A stretch of 64,000 nt of DNA from Marinisporobacter sp. Lineage in GTDB: Bacteria > Bacillota > Clostridia > Peptostreptococcales > Thermotaleaceae. Shown piece by piece: positions 44,999 through 52,881 of the stretch; position 1 is the first letter of the stretch; each line of letters opens with the position of its first letter. Position numbers and translations under genes: made by a program. Location of the stretch: contig JAOARV010000036.1 in the NCBI GenBank assembly GCA_025210395.1, positions 1-64,000 of the forward strand. The letters are read 5' to 3'. The notes under the pieces were generated by a model, which worked only from the letters and a program-made list of their open reading frames with translations, did not search any database and was not told the DNA's origin.

Positions 44999-45061
44999 CC
45001 ATAGCAAGAAATTTACGGTTTCTAGTAGATACTCCTGATCCCTATTATCAGAATTATATGG
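44999..45061 (-). promoter_or_regulatory. Purine riboswitch aptamer (guanine/hypoxanthine type)
   Basis: Minus strand has P1 CCATA/TATGG, P2 CTGAT-AATAGGG-ATCAG, J2/3 GTATCTACT and the L3 ACCGTAAA loop. The two G of L2 and the two C of L3 can form the loop-loop kiss. The residue that decides specificity (position 74 in xpt numbering) is C in TTGCTATGG, pointing to guanine or hypoxanthine. J3/4 reads TTGC where GAC is usual, so it is a slight variant. Confidence 0.82.
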
Positions 45062-45085
45062 CTTTTTTCCTATTTATTTTTATGT

Positions 45086-45114
45086 ATCTTAACATCCTAG
45101 TCTCTGAAAGTCAA
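45086..45114 (-). promoter_or_regulatory. Promoter of the riboswitch/purine permease transcript
   Basis: Minus strand TTGACT (45109-45114), 17-bp spacer, TAAGAT (45086-45091), about 25 bp upstream of the aptamer. Confidence 0.75.
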
Positions 45115-45127
45115 TAAAATCCAATAT

Positions 45128-45178
45128 TTATCCATAATTCGAAACAATTTTACCATTCGCATCATTCTGTCTTTTCAA
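45128..45178 (-). CDS. Possible 16-codon micro-ORF
   Basis: TTG start 7 bp after a perfect AGGAGG, encoding LKRQNDANGKIVSNYG and a stop. A TATAAT-like box lies upstream at 45214-45219 but its -35 is poor. It ends 14 bp before the riboswitch promoter. It could be a leader peptide, a gene remnant or chance. Confidence 0.25.
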   Translation of the reverse strand: MKRQNDANGKIVSNYG

Positions 45179-45295
45179 ATGTTAAACCTCCTAATCTTTA
45201 ACTTTATAATTGATTATATCTTTTCTTCTGTATAAACGAACATTTATAAAAAAATTCTATAAAATAAAATTTTTTATAACTTTGCCTTATATTGG

Positions 45296-45324
45296 TAGAC
45301 AAATTCATCCACAAAGCGTATACT
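45296..45324 (+). promoter_or_regulatory. Promoter of tRNA-Lys
   Basis: TAGACA (45296-45301), 17 bp, TATACT (45319-45324), ending 20 bp before the mature tRNA 5' end. Confidence 0.7.
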
Positions 45325-45344
45325 TATATTTGTTCGAAGGACAT

Positions 45345-45421
45345 ACCTCATTAGCTCAGCTGGCTAGAGCACCTGACTCTTAATCAGGGAGTCCAGGGTT
45401 CGAATCCCTGATGGGGTACCA
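45345..45421 (+). tRNA. tRNA-Lys (anticodon CTT)
   Basis: 77 nt with all arms: acceptor ACCTCAT pairs with ATGGGGT (one T-G wobble), anticodon stem CCTGA/TCAGG with loop CTCTTAA giving anticodon CTT at 45379-45381, T arm CAGGG-TTCGAAT-CCCTG, discriminator A and an encoded CCA end. It decodes AAG, the rarer lysine codon in this AT-rich genome. It stands alone between a promoter and a terminator. Confidence 0.97.
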
Positions 45422-45426
45422 AAATA

Positions 45427-45457
45427 AAATATCGGCTAAATAAGCCGATATTTTTTT
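45427..45457. terminator. Terminator of tRNA-Lys and of pstB
   Basis: AATATCGGCT / AGCCGATATT followed by T7 on the plus strand, 7 nt past the tRNA; also serves the converging pstB end. Confidence 0.88.
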
Positions 45458-46205
45458 ATCCAAATATTCCTCCTATATACTCCTTTGTTCTTACGTCCTC
45501 AGGATTCTCAAACAATTCTTTCGTCTCTTTATATTCTACGATTTCTCCATTTAATAAAAAAGCTGTATCATCAGCAATTCTCTTTGCCTGAGAAAGATTA
45601 TGGGTGACAATAACGATTGTATATGTATCCGAAAGATTTTTTAACATTTCTTCAATATTGGCAGTATTTTTCACATCTAAAGCTGAACAAGGCTCATCTA
45701 GTAATAATATTTCTGGTTCTACTGTCAATGCTCTAGCTATGCAAAGGCGTTGTTGCTGCCCTCCGGATAGCTTTGTCGCTTTCATCTTTAAATGATTCTT
45801 TACTTCTTCATAAAGACCTGCAAGCCTTAATTTTTCTTCTACAATCTTTTTTAATTGTTCTTGATCCTTCGTTCCATAGTAAATAGGTCCATAAATCATA
45901 TTTTCATATATAGATAATGGAAAAGGGGTTGGGCTTTGAAAGACCATTCCTATTTTTTCACGTACCTTTTCTTTTTCCATATCCCCTATATTCTTTTCTT
46001 TTAACAATATTTCTCCATTCACTCTTGCGTTTTTTTCTTCCTCTACCATTCGATTTAAACTTTTAATAAAAGTAGACTTTCCACATCCTGAAGGTCCAAT
46101 AATTGCTGTAATTTTATTTTTTCTAATTTTCATATTGATATTTTCAAGAATTTTTTTCGTATCAAAACTTACGGATAAGTTTCTAATATCCAGAATCCAC
46201 CCCAT
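45456..46205 (-). CDS. pstB: Phosphate ABC transporter ATP-binding protein
   Basis: 249 residues, typical PstB length. Walker A GPSGCGKST near 36, LSGGQQQRLCIARAL signature near 146, Walker B ILLLDEPCSALD, and the PstB-specific FIKSLNRM. It ends the pstSCAB operon, 1 bp after pstA. No phoU follows, unlike most pst operons. Confidence 0.9.
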   Translation of the reverse strand: MGWILDIRNLSVSFDTKKILENINMKIRKNKITAIIGPSGCGKSTFIKSLNRMVEEEKNARVNGEILLKEKNIGDMEKEKVREKIGMVFQSPTPFPLSIYENMIYGPIYYGTKDQEQLKKIVEEKLRLAGLYEEVKNHLKMKATKLSGGQQQRLCIARALTVEPEILLLDEPCSALDVKNTANIEEMLKNLSDTYTIVIVTHNLSQAKRIADDTAFLLNGEIVEYKETKELFENPEDVRTKEYIGGIFG

Positions 46206-46206
46206 A

Positions 46207-47040
46207 CTACTCCCCCTTCCTAACCAATTCTACCCATATGCCAAAGCTATTTAACATTAAAAGAAATAATAATAACACAAAAGCAGTCTTATATGCATTT
46301 TCCATAGATATGCCTTCTCCAATCAATATATATAAATGATAGGGTAAAGCCATGGCTGGAGAAAACAAGCTCTTTGGTATAGGTGCATAAACAACACCTC
46401 CTGTAAACATAATAGGAGCTGTTGCCCCCATAGCAAAGCCTCCTGCTAAAGCTATAGATGATAGTATTTCACTCAAGCACATAGGGAGTATAATTTTAAA
46501 AAAAGTATATGCTTTTGAAATTCCTAAAGCATAAGATGCGTATATTAATTCTTTATTGATTTCTCCTAAGGCTTTTTCCACTCTTACTTCTATAAATGGA
46601 AAAATCATAATTCCTAAAACAGTTCCTCCAGACAACAAAGAAAAGCCAAAGTTCAAATAAACCACTAAAAAAGTATACCCAAACAGCCCTAATACAATAG
46701 ATGGAATCCCTGCGGTAGACTGAATCACCATATGAATCATTCCATAGGTCTTTCGATTGGTACAATAAAAATTAAGATATAAAGCTGTTGCAATAGCAAT
46801 CAGACTAGCAAAAAAACATGCGATCATTGTAAAACAAATACTTCCTATAATAGCAGGAAAAACGCCACCTTCAGTTCCAAGAGGAAACCCCTTTGGTAGA
46901 TCCAATAAGAAATCAATATTTAGTCCATGAACTCCCTTAGAAAAAATGTAAATATTAATATATAAAACTAAAGCCATAAGTATCATTCCACTAAAGATAC
47001 TCCATAGCTTTATTCCTATATGTTTATTGTTTTTTCTCAT
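46207..47040 (-). CDS. pstA: Phosphate ABC transporter permease PstA
   Basis: About 277 residues with six helices. The inner-membrane permease signature is EALGEINKELIYASYALGIS-like (VEKALGEINKELIYASYALG, then SKAYTFFKIILP), and GGFAMGATAPIMFTGG is typical of PstA. I take the ATG after AAGGATAGG at 47040; an ATG 25 codons earlier would give an unusual charged extension. Confidence 0.88.
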   Translation of the reverse strand: MRKNNKHIGIKLWSIFSGMILMALVLYINIYIFSKGVHGLNIDFLLDLPKGFPLGTEGGVFPAIIGSICFTMIACFFASLIAIATALYLNFYCTNRKTYGMIHMVIQSTAGIPSIVLGLFGYTFLVVYLNFGFSLLSGGTVLGIMIFPFIEVRVEKALGEINKELIYASYALGISKAYTFFKIILPMCLSEILSSIALAGGFAMGATAPIMFTGGVVYAPIPKSLFSPAMALPYHLYILIGEGISMENAYKTAFVLLLFLLMLNSFGIWVELVRKGE

Positions 47041-47164
47041 CCTATCCTTCACTTCCTTCATTTCATATAAGCATATACCTAAAAAAGTTTCTTCTATTTT
47101 TTCATAGATCCTCACACGTCTAACAGCCTTCTAGACTTTACTCTCAAAATTTCCACTACACCAA

Positions 47165-48028
47165 TTACGAGTCTATACTTTTCTTTATAGAATGAAAAAC
47201 CATATTCACAAAAAAAAGAATCATCATCAATACAAAGCCTGCTGCAAACAAAGCATGATAATGCAAACTATCTACCCCTGCTCCCCCCATCTCAAGGGCA
47301 ATTAGTGATGGAATCGTTTGCGTTTTACCAAAAAGCTTTGGAAATATAGGACTATTTCCAATAACCATCATGACAGCCATTGTCTCTCCCATAGCTCTTG
47401 CAAAAGCTAAAACAACTCCCGCAAGAATACTTTTTTTACATGCAGGTAGAACCAGATAGCGAATCATATGCCATTTGGATACCCCTAATCCTTCTGAGGT
47501 AATTTTATATTGTTTACTTATTTTAATCATTGATTCATCACAAGTAGAAATAATAAATGGAAGTACCATAATAGCAAGAATTATTGCTCCTGCAAAAACA
47601 GATTCTCCAGATGAAAAATTAAAATGTATTTCAAAAAATTTTACTACTACTAATAATCCCATTAGCCCATAAATTACAGATGGAATTCCTGCTAATAGAT
47701 CAATAGATGGTTTTAATATCTTTCTCATTCTTTCATTTAACATACTGGTTAAAAATATAGCTGCACCTACACCTATTGGAAGAGCTATTAAAACAGCTAA
47801 TAAAGATACATAAAAAGTTCCTAAAATCATTGGGAATATTGATACGCTAGGAGGTTCTCCTAAAGGATTCCATCCCTTACCAAATAAAAAATCCCATACT
47901 GCAACTTCTTGAAAAACAACTATACTTTCTTTCGTGATAAATAACAAAATAAAAATAAGCATCATCACAGAAGAAAAGGTTAACCCCTTTATGATATAGG
48001 AAAATATTTTTTCAAATTTTTGATGCAT
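47165..48028 (-). CDS. pstC: Phosphate ABC transporter permease PstC
   Basis: 287 residues, six helices. FGKGWNPLGEPPSVSIFPMI, LLAGIPSVIYGLMGLLV, the EAA-type loop ITSEGLGVSKWHMIRYLVLP and AFARAMGETMAVMMVIGNS are PstC hallmarks. GGAGG precedes the ATG. It is 88 bp behind pstS, with a hairpin in between. Confidence 0.93.
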   Translation of the reverse strand: MHQKFEKIFSYIIKGLTFSSVMMLIFILLFITKESIVVFQEVAVWDFLFGKGWNPLGEPPSVSIFPMILGTFYVSLLAVLIALPIGVGAAIFLTSMLNERMRKILKPSIDLLAGIPSVIYGLMGLLVVVKFFEIHFNFSSGESVFAGAIILAIMVLPFIISTCDESMIKISKQYKITSEGLGVSKWHMIRYLVLPACKKSILAGVVLAFARAMGETMAVMMVIGNSPIFPKLFGKTQTIPSLIALEMGGAGVDSLHYHALFAAGFVLMMILFFVNMVFHSIKKSIDS

Positions 48029-48088
48029 TTTTTCACTTCCTCCACTATAGTGGTGCTTAAAATTAATTATGAATATATTAACAAAATA

Positions 48089-48118
48089 AAATTCAGAAGG
48101 AAACCCTTCTGAATTTTA
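48089..48118 (-). terminator. Hairpin between pstS and pstC
   Basis: Minus strand AAAATTCAGAAGG / CCTTCTGAATTTT with AAAC-type loop, then TATTTTG. It overlaps the pstS stop. Such hairpins stabilise or partly terminate the message so that the binding protein is made in excess over the permease. Confidence 0.75.
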
Positions 48119-49030
48119 TTTTGCAGGAACAAATCCCATTTTTTCAACTATTTTCATACCTTCTTCTGAAAGAAGTACATCTATAAAAGCTTTTTCCTGT
48201 GGTAATAATTCACCTTTTTTTACAACTAAAAGAGGTCTAGAAATTTTATAATCTCCACTTACAATATTTTCTTTTGTTGGAGAAATACCATCTACATCTA
48301 ATGGCATGATTTTTCCAACATTTTGATTCACCATTCCATAAGATGCATATCCTATAGCATTTTTATTTTCCATAATTTTTGTAACGAGTGCACCCATGGA
48401 TGGTGCTTGGATAGCATCTTCTCTAACTTTTTTATCTCCCATAACCTTCTTTTGGAATACTTTATGGGCACCACCACCTAAATCTCTTGTAACAATAACA
48501 ATTTCTTCATGAGGTAAGCTACTTTCTACTTCATCCCAATATTTATATTCTCCTGAAAAAATCTTTTGGATTTCTTCTGTAGATAATCCCTTTTTCACTT
48601 CATATACTTTATTTTCTGGATGAACAGATACAGTTAATGCATCTAATCCTAGTTTAAATTCTTGATACCCTTCAATCTTTCCTTTTTCTTCGTCAGAAAC
48701 AGTTCTAGAAACCATTCCAAAGTCACTACTTCCATCCATAGAAGCCTTTACTCCTGCTGAAGATCCTCCTGCTGATACAAAGATATCTAAGCTCTTATTT
48801 GGAAAATCTTTATTTACTTGATCCCAAGTTTTATATTCTTCAATAAAGTTTGTAGAAATTTTTGCAATTACTGGAGCTAATGTGGACGAACCCTTAAATA
48901 AAATTTGTGACTTAAATACCTCTTCTACGTTAGAAGCAGCTTCATCACTATTTGCTTTGCTTCCACAACCAGTAAGGACAAGACTTAAAAGTAAAACTGT
49001 CATAGTTAGAATGCTTAGTAATTTTTTCAT
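48116..49030 (-). CDS. pstS: Phosphate-binding lipoprotein PstS
   Basis: 304 residues. Lipobox LVLTGCGSK at about 18-26 marks a lipoprotein. FKGSSTLAPV (phosphate loop), FVSAGGSSAGVKA and IVTRDLGGGAHKVFQKKVMG match the phosphate-binding sites of PstS, including TRDLGGGAH in place of the Gram-negative SGT. First gene of pstSCAB; no Pho box was recognised upstream. Confidence 0.93.
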   Translation of the reverse strand: MKKLLSILTMTVLLLSLVLTGCGSKANSDEAASNVEEVFKSQILFKGSSTLAPVIAKISTNFIEEYKTWDQVNKDFPNKSLDIFVSAGGSSAGVKASMDGSSDFGMVSRTVSDEEKGKIEGYQEFKLGLDALTVSVHPENKVYEVKKGLSTEEIQKIFSGEYKYWDEVESSLPHEEIVIVTRDLGGGAHKVFQKKVMGDKKVREDAIQAPSMGALVTKIMENKNAIGYASYGMVNQNVGKIMPLDVDGISPTKENIVSGDYKISRPLLVVKKGELLPQEKAFIDVLLSEEGMKIVEKMGFVPAK

Positions 49031-49158
49031 CTGTATAACTCCTTTTCTATAATTTATATATTTTCCTAATAAAGTATATCACACTCATACGGCTACGCTT
49101 ATTGATCTTTTCTATACAAGTTTTTTTATGATTGATTTTATCTATTTATAAAGAGAGT

Positions 49159-50310
49159 TTACTGATCCATACACTTATAAATACTATCTATTGTATAATC
49201 TACTTCCTCTATTGTATTAAAATGGCTAAAGCTAAATCTTACCGTTCCATCTGGAAAAGTTTTTAATGTCTTATGAGCTGAAGGTGCACAATGAAGACCA
49301 CATCTTGTCATAATTCCAAACTCTTTATATAATCTATAAGAAATTTGCCCATTATCATATAGAGGAAAGTCTATAGATACAACAGCTGTTCTACCCTCAA
49401 CTTCTTTTTTTCCTATAATTCTTATATCCGGAATATCTTTTAGTTTTTCTAAAAATCTTTTTACTAACAACAATTCCTTCTCTCTTATAGCATCTATTCC
49501 TGTCTTTAATATATATTTTAATGCTGCGTTGAGTCCATAAACTCCAGGAATATTCATAGTTCCTGCTTCAAATTTATCTGGCATATAACAGGGCTGCTTT
49601 TCATATTCAGAAAGACTCCCTGTACCTCCTTCTATCAAAGGTTTCATATATTCTGCTAATGCATCGTTGATGATAAAGCCTCCCATTCCTTGAGGTCCTA
49701 AAAGTCCCTTATGCCCTGTAAAAGCAATAGCATCCACACCTAATCTTTTATAATCTATTTCTAAAAAACCAGCTGTTTGAGCAGTATCTATAATAAAATA
49801 AAGATCATGTTCTTTGCAGATTTTCCCTATCTCTTCAAGGGGTAATATGGTTCCACATACATTTGATGCATGGGTCATAACTACTACTTTTGTATTCGGT
49901 TTTATATATTTTTTTATATCCTCAGCATTTAATTCACCTGATCTATTGCAAGGTACTCTTGAAAAGGTTATTCCCTTTTCTTCTAAAGCATGAATTGGTC
50001 TCATAACTGCATTATGCTCCATAGAAGATACAATTACATGATCATTTTCTCTTAATATTCCTTTGATCAATACATTCAAGCTCTCTGTAATATTTTTAGT
50101 AAAAACTACATTTTCACATTTATCAAAATGAAATAACTTACAAATAAGCTCTCTTGTTTCAAAAACAATATTTTCCGCTTCAAAGGATGATGTATAAGCA
50201 CCTCTATTAATATTACAGCCTATATTTTTTAAATAATTCACCATACTCTTAGCTACCTCGGGTGCTTTGGGAAAAGATGTAGCACCATTATCTAAATAGA
50301 TTTCCTTCAT
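49159..50310 (-). CDS. Cysteine desulfurase-like class V aminotransferase
   Basis: 383 residues, PLP enzyme. YLDNGATSFPKAPEVA starts it; VMTHASNVCGTILP, DTAQTAGF (PLP-binding Asp) and the Schiff-base lysine in AFTGHKGLLGPQGMGG near 200 are present. GIMTRCGLHCAPSAHKTL holds the catalytic Cys loop. It belongs to the SufS-related subgroup that is often near selenium or molybdenum hydroxylase genes. Divergent from yedE; together they probably supply persulfide or selenide sulfur chemistry. Confidence 0.88.
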   Translation of the reverse strand: MKEIYLDNGATSFPKAPEVAKSMVNYLKNIGCNINRGAYTSSFEAENIVFETRELICKLFHFDKCENVVFTKNITESLNVLIKGILRENDHVIVSSMEHNAVMRPIHALEEKGITFSRVPCNRSGELNAEDIKKYIKPNTKVVVMTHASNVCGTILPLEEIGKICKEHDLYFIIDTAQTAGFLEIDYKRLGVDAIAFTGHKGLLGPQGMGGFIINDALAEYMKPLIEGGTGSLSEYEKQPCYMPDKFEAGTMNIPGVYGLNAALKYILKTGIDAIREKELLLVKRFLEKLKDIPDIRIIGKKEVEGRTAVVSIDFPLYDNGQISYRLYKEFGIMTRCGLHCAPSAHKTLKTFPDGTVRFSFSHFNTIEEVDYTIDSIYKCMDQ

Positions 50311-50481
50311 GCTTATTTCCCTCCTATTCTTCTCTCATTTTACAATATTTTTTATTCCTTGACTAACCATAATAGAAAATTTTTATTGTAATTGAAAATC
50401 TATAGAAATGTTCTATTTAACAATTGACCCATATATTGTTAATATCAAAATTGAAGTAATAAATATAGGAGGAATGTAAAA

Positions 50482-51567
50482 ATGGAAGAAAAAAAAGGAA
50501 TCATCTTTACAGGAGCAATCGTTGGAATCATCGCCGTATTATTAGTTAAATTTGGAAATCCTGTGAATATGGGATTTTGTATTGCATGCTTTTTAAGAGA
50601 TATTGCAGGAGGATTAGGTCTACATAGAGCAGCTGTTGTTCAGTACCTAAGACCTGAGATTATGGGATTAGTTTTAGGTGCTTTTATTATTGCTGTTAGT
50701 AAAAAAGAATTCAGCGTCCGAGGAGGCTCTTCTCCATTTATTCGATTTACCCTTGGGGTTACAGTTATGATCGGAGCTTTAATGTTTTTAGGATGTCCTC
50801 TTAGAATGGTTTTACGACTTGGTGGAGGAGATTTAAATGCCATCGTTGGTATTGCAGGTTTTGTTGTAGGAATTGGTTTAGGAATATTCTTCTTAAATAA
50901 AGGCTTTAGCTTAAGAAGAAGCTACAAATTACCAAAAGCTGAAGGTTTCGTTTTCCCTATTGTAAATGTATTATTAATTGCTTTATTAGTAAGTGCACCT
51001 GCATTTATTTTCTTTAGTGAAAAAGGACCTGGTAAAATGCATGCACCTATTTTTATTGCCTTAGCAGCAGGACTTATAGTAGGTATTCTTGCTCAAAGAA
51101 CAAGATTATGCATGGTTGGAGGCATAAGAGATTTGATTCTTTTTAAAGATACTTATCTTTTATCAGGATTTATTGCTATATTCGTATTTACACTTATAGG
51201 GAATGTTTTATTAGGGTATTTCAATATGGGCTTTGAAGGACAACCTGTTGCACATGCTGATGGACTTTGGAACTTCTTAGGCATGGTTTTATGTGGATGG
51301 GCATCTGTTCTTCTTGGAGGTTGTCCTATGAGACAATTGATCCTCTCTGGTGAAGGAAATACAGATTCTGTTATTACGGTTATGGGTATGATCGTTGGTG
51401 CTGCAATTTGTCATAACTTTGGTTTAGCATCAAGCCCTAAAGGTCCTACACCGAACGGACAAATAGCTGTCATCATTTGTTCCATCATCGTTGGCTTAAT
51501 AGGATATTTCAACTCTGAAATGATCAACAACGAAAATAAAGTGAAAGGGGATGTGAAAGTTGGCTAA
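50482..51567 (+). CDS. yedE: YedE-type sulfur/selenium transport membrane protein
   Basis: 361 residues, about 10 helices, two YeeE/YedE (DUF395) halves. Conserved cysteines sit in MGFCIACFLRD (about 30), FLGCPLRM (about 100), RLCMVGGIRD and LLGGCPMRQ, the usual pattern for thiosulfate or selenium-compound uptake. The length and the GFCIACFLRDIAGGLGLHR start match the selenium-linked form, but this is from memory of the family. GGAGG precedes the ATG. The next gene overlaps by 8 bp. Confidence 0.85.
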   Translation: MEEKKGIIFTGAIVGIIAVLLVKFGNPVNMGFCIACFLRDIAGGLGLHRAAVVQYLRPEIMGLVLGAFIIAVSKKEFSVRGGSSPFIRFTLGVTVMIGALMFLGCPLRMVLRLGGGDLNAIVGIAGFVVGIGLGIFFLNKGFSLRRSYKLPKAEGFVFPIVNVLLIALLVSAPAFIFFSEKGPGKMHAPIFIALAAGLIVGILAQRTRLCMVGGIRDLILFKDTYLLSGFIAIFVFTLIGNVLLGYFNMGFEGQPVAHADGLWNFLGMVLCGWASVLLGGCPMRQLILSGEGNTDSVITVMGMIVGAAICHNFGLASSPKGPTPNGQIAVIICSIIVGLIGYFNSEMINNENKVKGDVKVG

Positions 51568-51766
51568 AATTGATGTGAGAGGGATGTCTTGTCCTCAACC
51601 TGTTTTAATGACTAAAAATGCAATTGCTTCTAATCCATCAACGATTGATATTATTGTTGATAACAGCACAGCTAAAAACAATGTCTCAAGATTTTTAAAA
51701 AATGCTGGATACGATCTATCTGTAGCAGAACTAGATGAAGATTACTTAATTTCAGCAAAAAAATAA
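51560..51766 (+). CDS. TusA/YedF-like sulfur carrier
   Basis: 68 residues. DVRGMSCPQPVLMTKNAI is the TusA motif with its persulfide Cys near residue 10. This is the single-domain form, corresponding to the N-terminal half of YedF. TTG start overlapping the yedE stop, AAAGGGG upstream, so it is translationally coupled. It probably receives sulfur or selenium from the desulfurase or from YedE. Confidence 0.88.
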   Translation: MAKIDVRGMSCPQPVLMTKNAIASNPSTIDIIVDNSTAKNNVSRFLKNAGYDLSVAELDEDYLISAKK

Positions 51767-51776
51767 AGGAGCCTAT

Positions 51777-52013
51777 ATGAAAGAATATGTGGCAGTTTTT
51801 TTCACCCATTCAGGAGCTATAAAATTTGATAGAAATGCAAAAAAAAATAATATAGCTTGTGAATTGATGCCCGTTCCACGAAAGCTTAGTTCTAATTGTG
51901 GTATCGGTGCAAAATTTAAATATGATCAAGATGTTCATGGGTTAGTCAATGAAGAAATTGAAAAGATTTTTGAAGTAGCTGCTAAAAATTATGTCTTGGT
52001 CTATGAAGAATAA
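51777..52013 (+). CDS. DUF3343 protein, putative Se/S carrier
   Basis: 78 residues. YVAVFFTHSGAIKFDRNAKK, the MPVPRKLSSNCGIGAKF core with one Cys, and the C-terminal helix are the DUF3343 pattern. It is usually found with yedE/yedF-like genes and is thought to be a selenium or sulfur carrier. AAAGGAG precedes the ATG, 10 bp after the TusA-like stop. Confidence 0.85.
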   Translation: MKEYVAVFFTHSGAIKFDRNAKKNNIACELMPVPRKLSSNCGIGAKFKYDQDVHGLVNEEIEKIFEVAAKNYVLVYEE

Positions 52014-52052
52014 AATGCAAATGCTTTTATCCAATGCCTGTGGATGAAACAA

Positions 52053-52086
52053 AGAAAAAAGCCTGTGCTCTCCACAGGTTTTTTCT
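52053..52086 (+). terminator. Terminator of the yedE cluster
   Basis: AAAAAAGCCTGTG / CACAGGTTTTTT, loop CTCTC, about 40 bp past the DUF3343 stop. Confidence 0.85.
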
Positions 52087-52132
52087 TTTATTTACACAAA
52101 CCTCTACATTTTAACAATAAATCCAAATACTT

Positions 52133-52142
52133 GTGGTATAAT
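52133..52142 (+). promoter_or_regulatory. Extended -10 promoter of lepB
   Basis: TGTGGTATAAT has the TGN extension and a perfect TATAAT; no good -35 is present. It lies about 90 bp before the gene. Confidence 0.6.
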
Positions 52143-52234
52143 GTGTAAAGTAGAAAATCATAGGATTTATCTAGTTAAATCCTACTCTATCTACTTACCC
52201 ATAATAAGAACCTAAATAATCAAAGGAGGGTCCC

Positions 52235-52792
52235 ATGATTAAAGAAATATTAGAATGGATCAAAACCATTGCAGTATCAGTTGTCATTGCACTAGTTGTT
52301 ACAACATTTGTCACCCCCTTAATGGTAGATGGCTTGTCCATGTATCCAACTTTAAATGATCATGATTATCTCATTTTAAAAAACACGCATGATATAAAGC
52401 GGGGAGATATTATTTCTTTCGAATCAACATTAGAATTTTCACAAGAAGAGCTTGAAAGCTTTAATTTTATAAAAAAATTAAAACTAGGGAAAAACAAGAA
52501 CCTTATCAAAAGAGTAATTGCCATCCCAGGAGATGAACTACTTATAATTGATGGGAATGTTTATGTAAATGGAGAAAAATTAGAAGAAAATTATATCAAT
52601 GGAGATACTACTCTCGGTGATCTTCATATAAAAGAAATCCCTAAAGATAAGATTTTTGTCATGGGCGACAATAGAGATCATAGTGTAGATAGCAGGTATT
52701 TAGGACTTATAGACATTAGTAAAGTTCAGGGAAAAGTGTTGGTAAGATTATTACCCCTTTCAAGTTTTGGAACAGTCCCTTATGAAAAATAA
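52235..52792 (+). CDS. lepB: Type I signal peptidase
   Basis: 185 residues with one N-terminal membrane helix (about 10-29). The catalytic Ser35 is in VDGLSMYPT and the general-base Lys92 in LIKRVIAIPGD; the box E motif GDNRDHSVDSRYLG is also present. It is the Gram-positive SipS size. It removes signal peptides at the outer face of the membrane. AAAGGAGG precedes the ATG. Confidence 0.96.
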   Translation: MIKEILEWIKTIAVSVVIALVVTTFVTPLMVDGLSMYPTLNDHDYLILKNTHDIKRGDIISFESTLEFSQEELESFNFIKKLKLGKNKNLIKRVIAIPGDELLIIDGNVYVNGEKLEENYINGDTTLGDLHIKEIPKDKIFVMGDNRDHSVDSRYLGLIDISKVQGKVLVRLLPLSSFGTVPYEK

Positions 52793-52821
52793 CCCTATCT
52801 TATAAAAACTCATTTAAAATA

Positions 52822-52865
52822 AAAAAAAACCATACTTCAATAAATATTGTAGTATCGGTTTTTTT
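52822..52865. terminator. Bidirectional terminator of lepB and the SleB-like gene
   Basis: AAAACCATACT / AGTATCGGTTTT with flanking A and T runs, between convergent genes. Confidence 0.75.
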
Positions 52866-52881
52866 ATATCTTTTCCATATT

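Noticed and set aside
49031-49158. Pho box before pstS
   Set aside because: No repeated TTAACA-like or TT(A/T)ACA spacing of 11 bp was found.
51560-52013. Selenocysteine codons in the carrier proteins
   Set aside because: The key positions are encoded as Cys and the frames contain no in-frame TGA.
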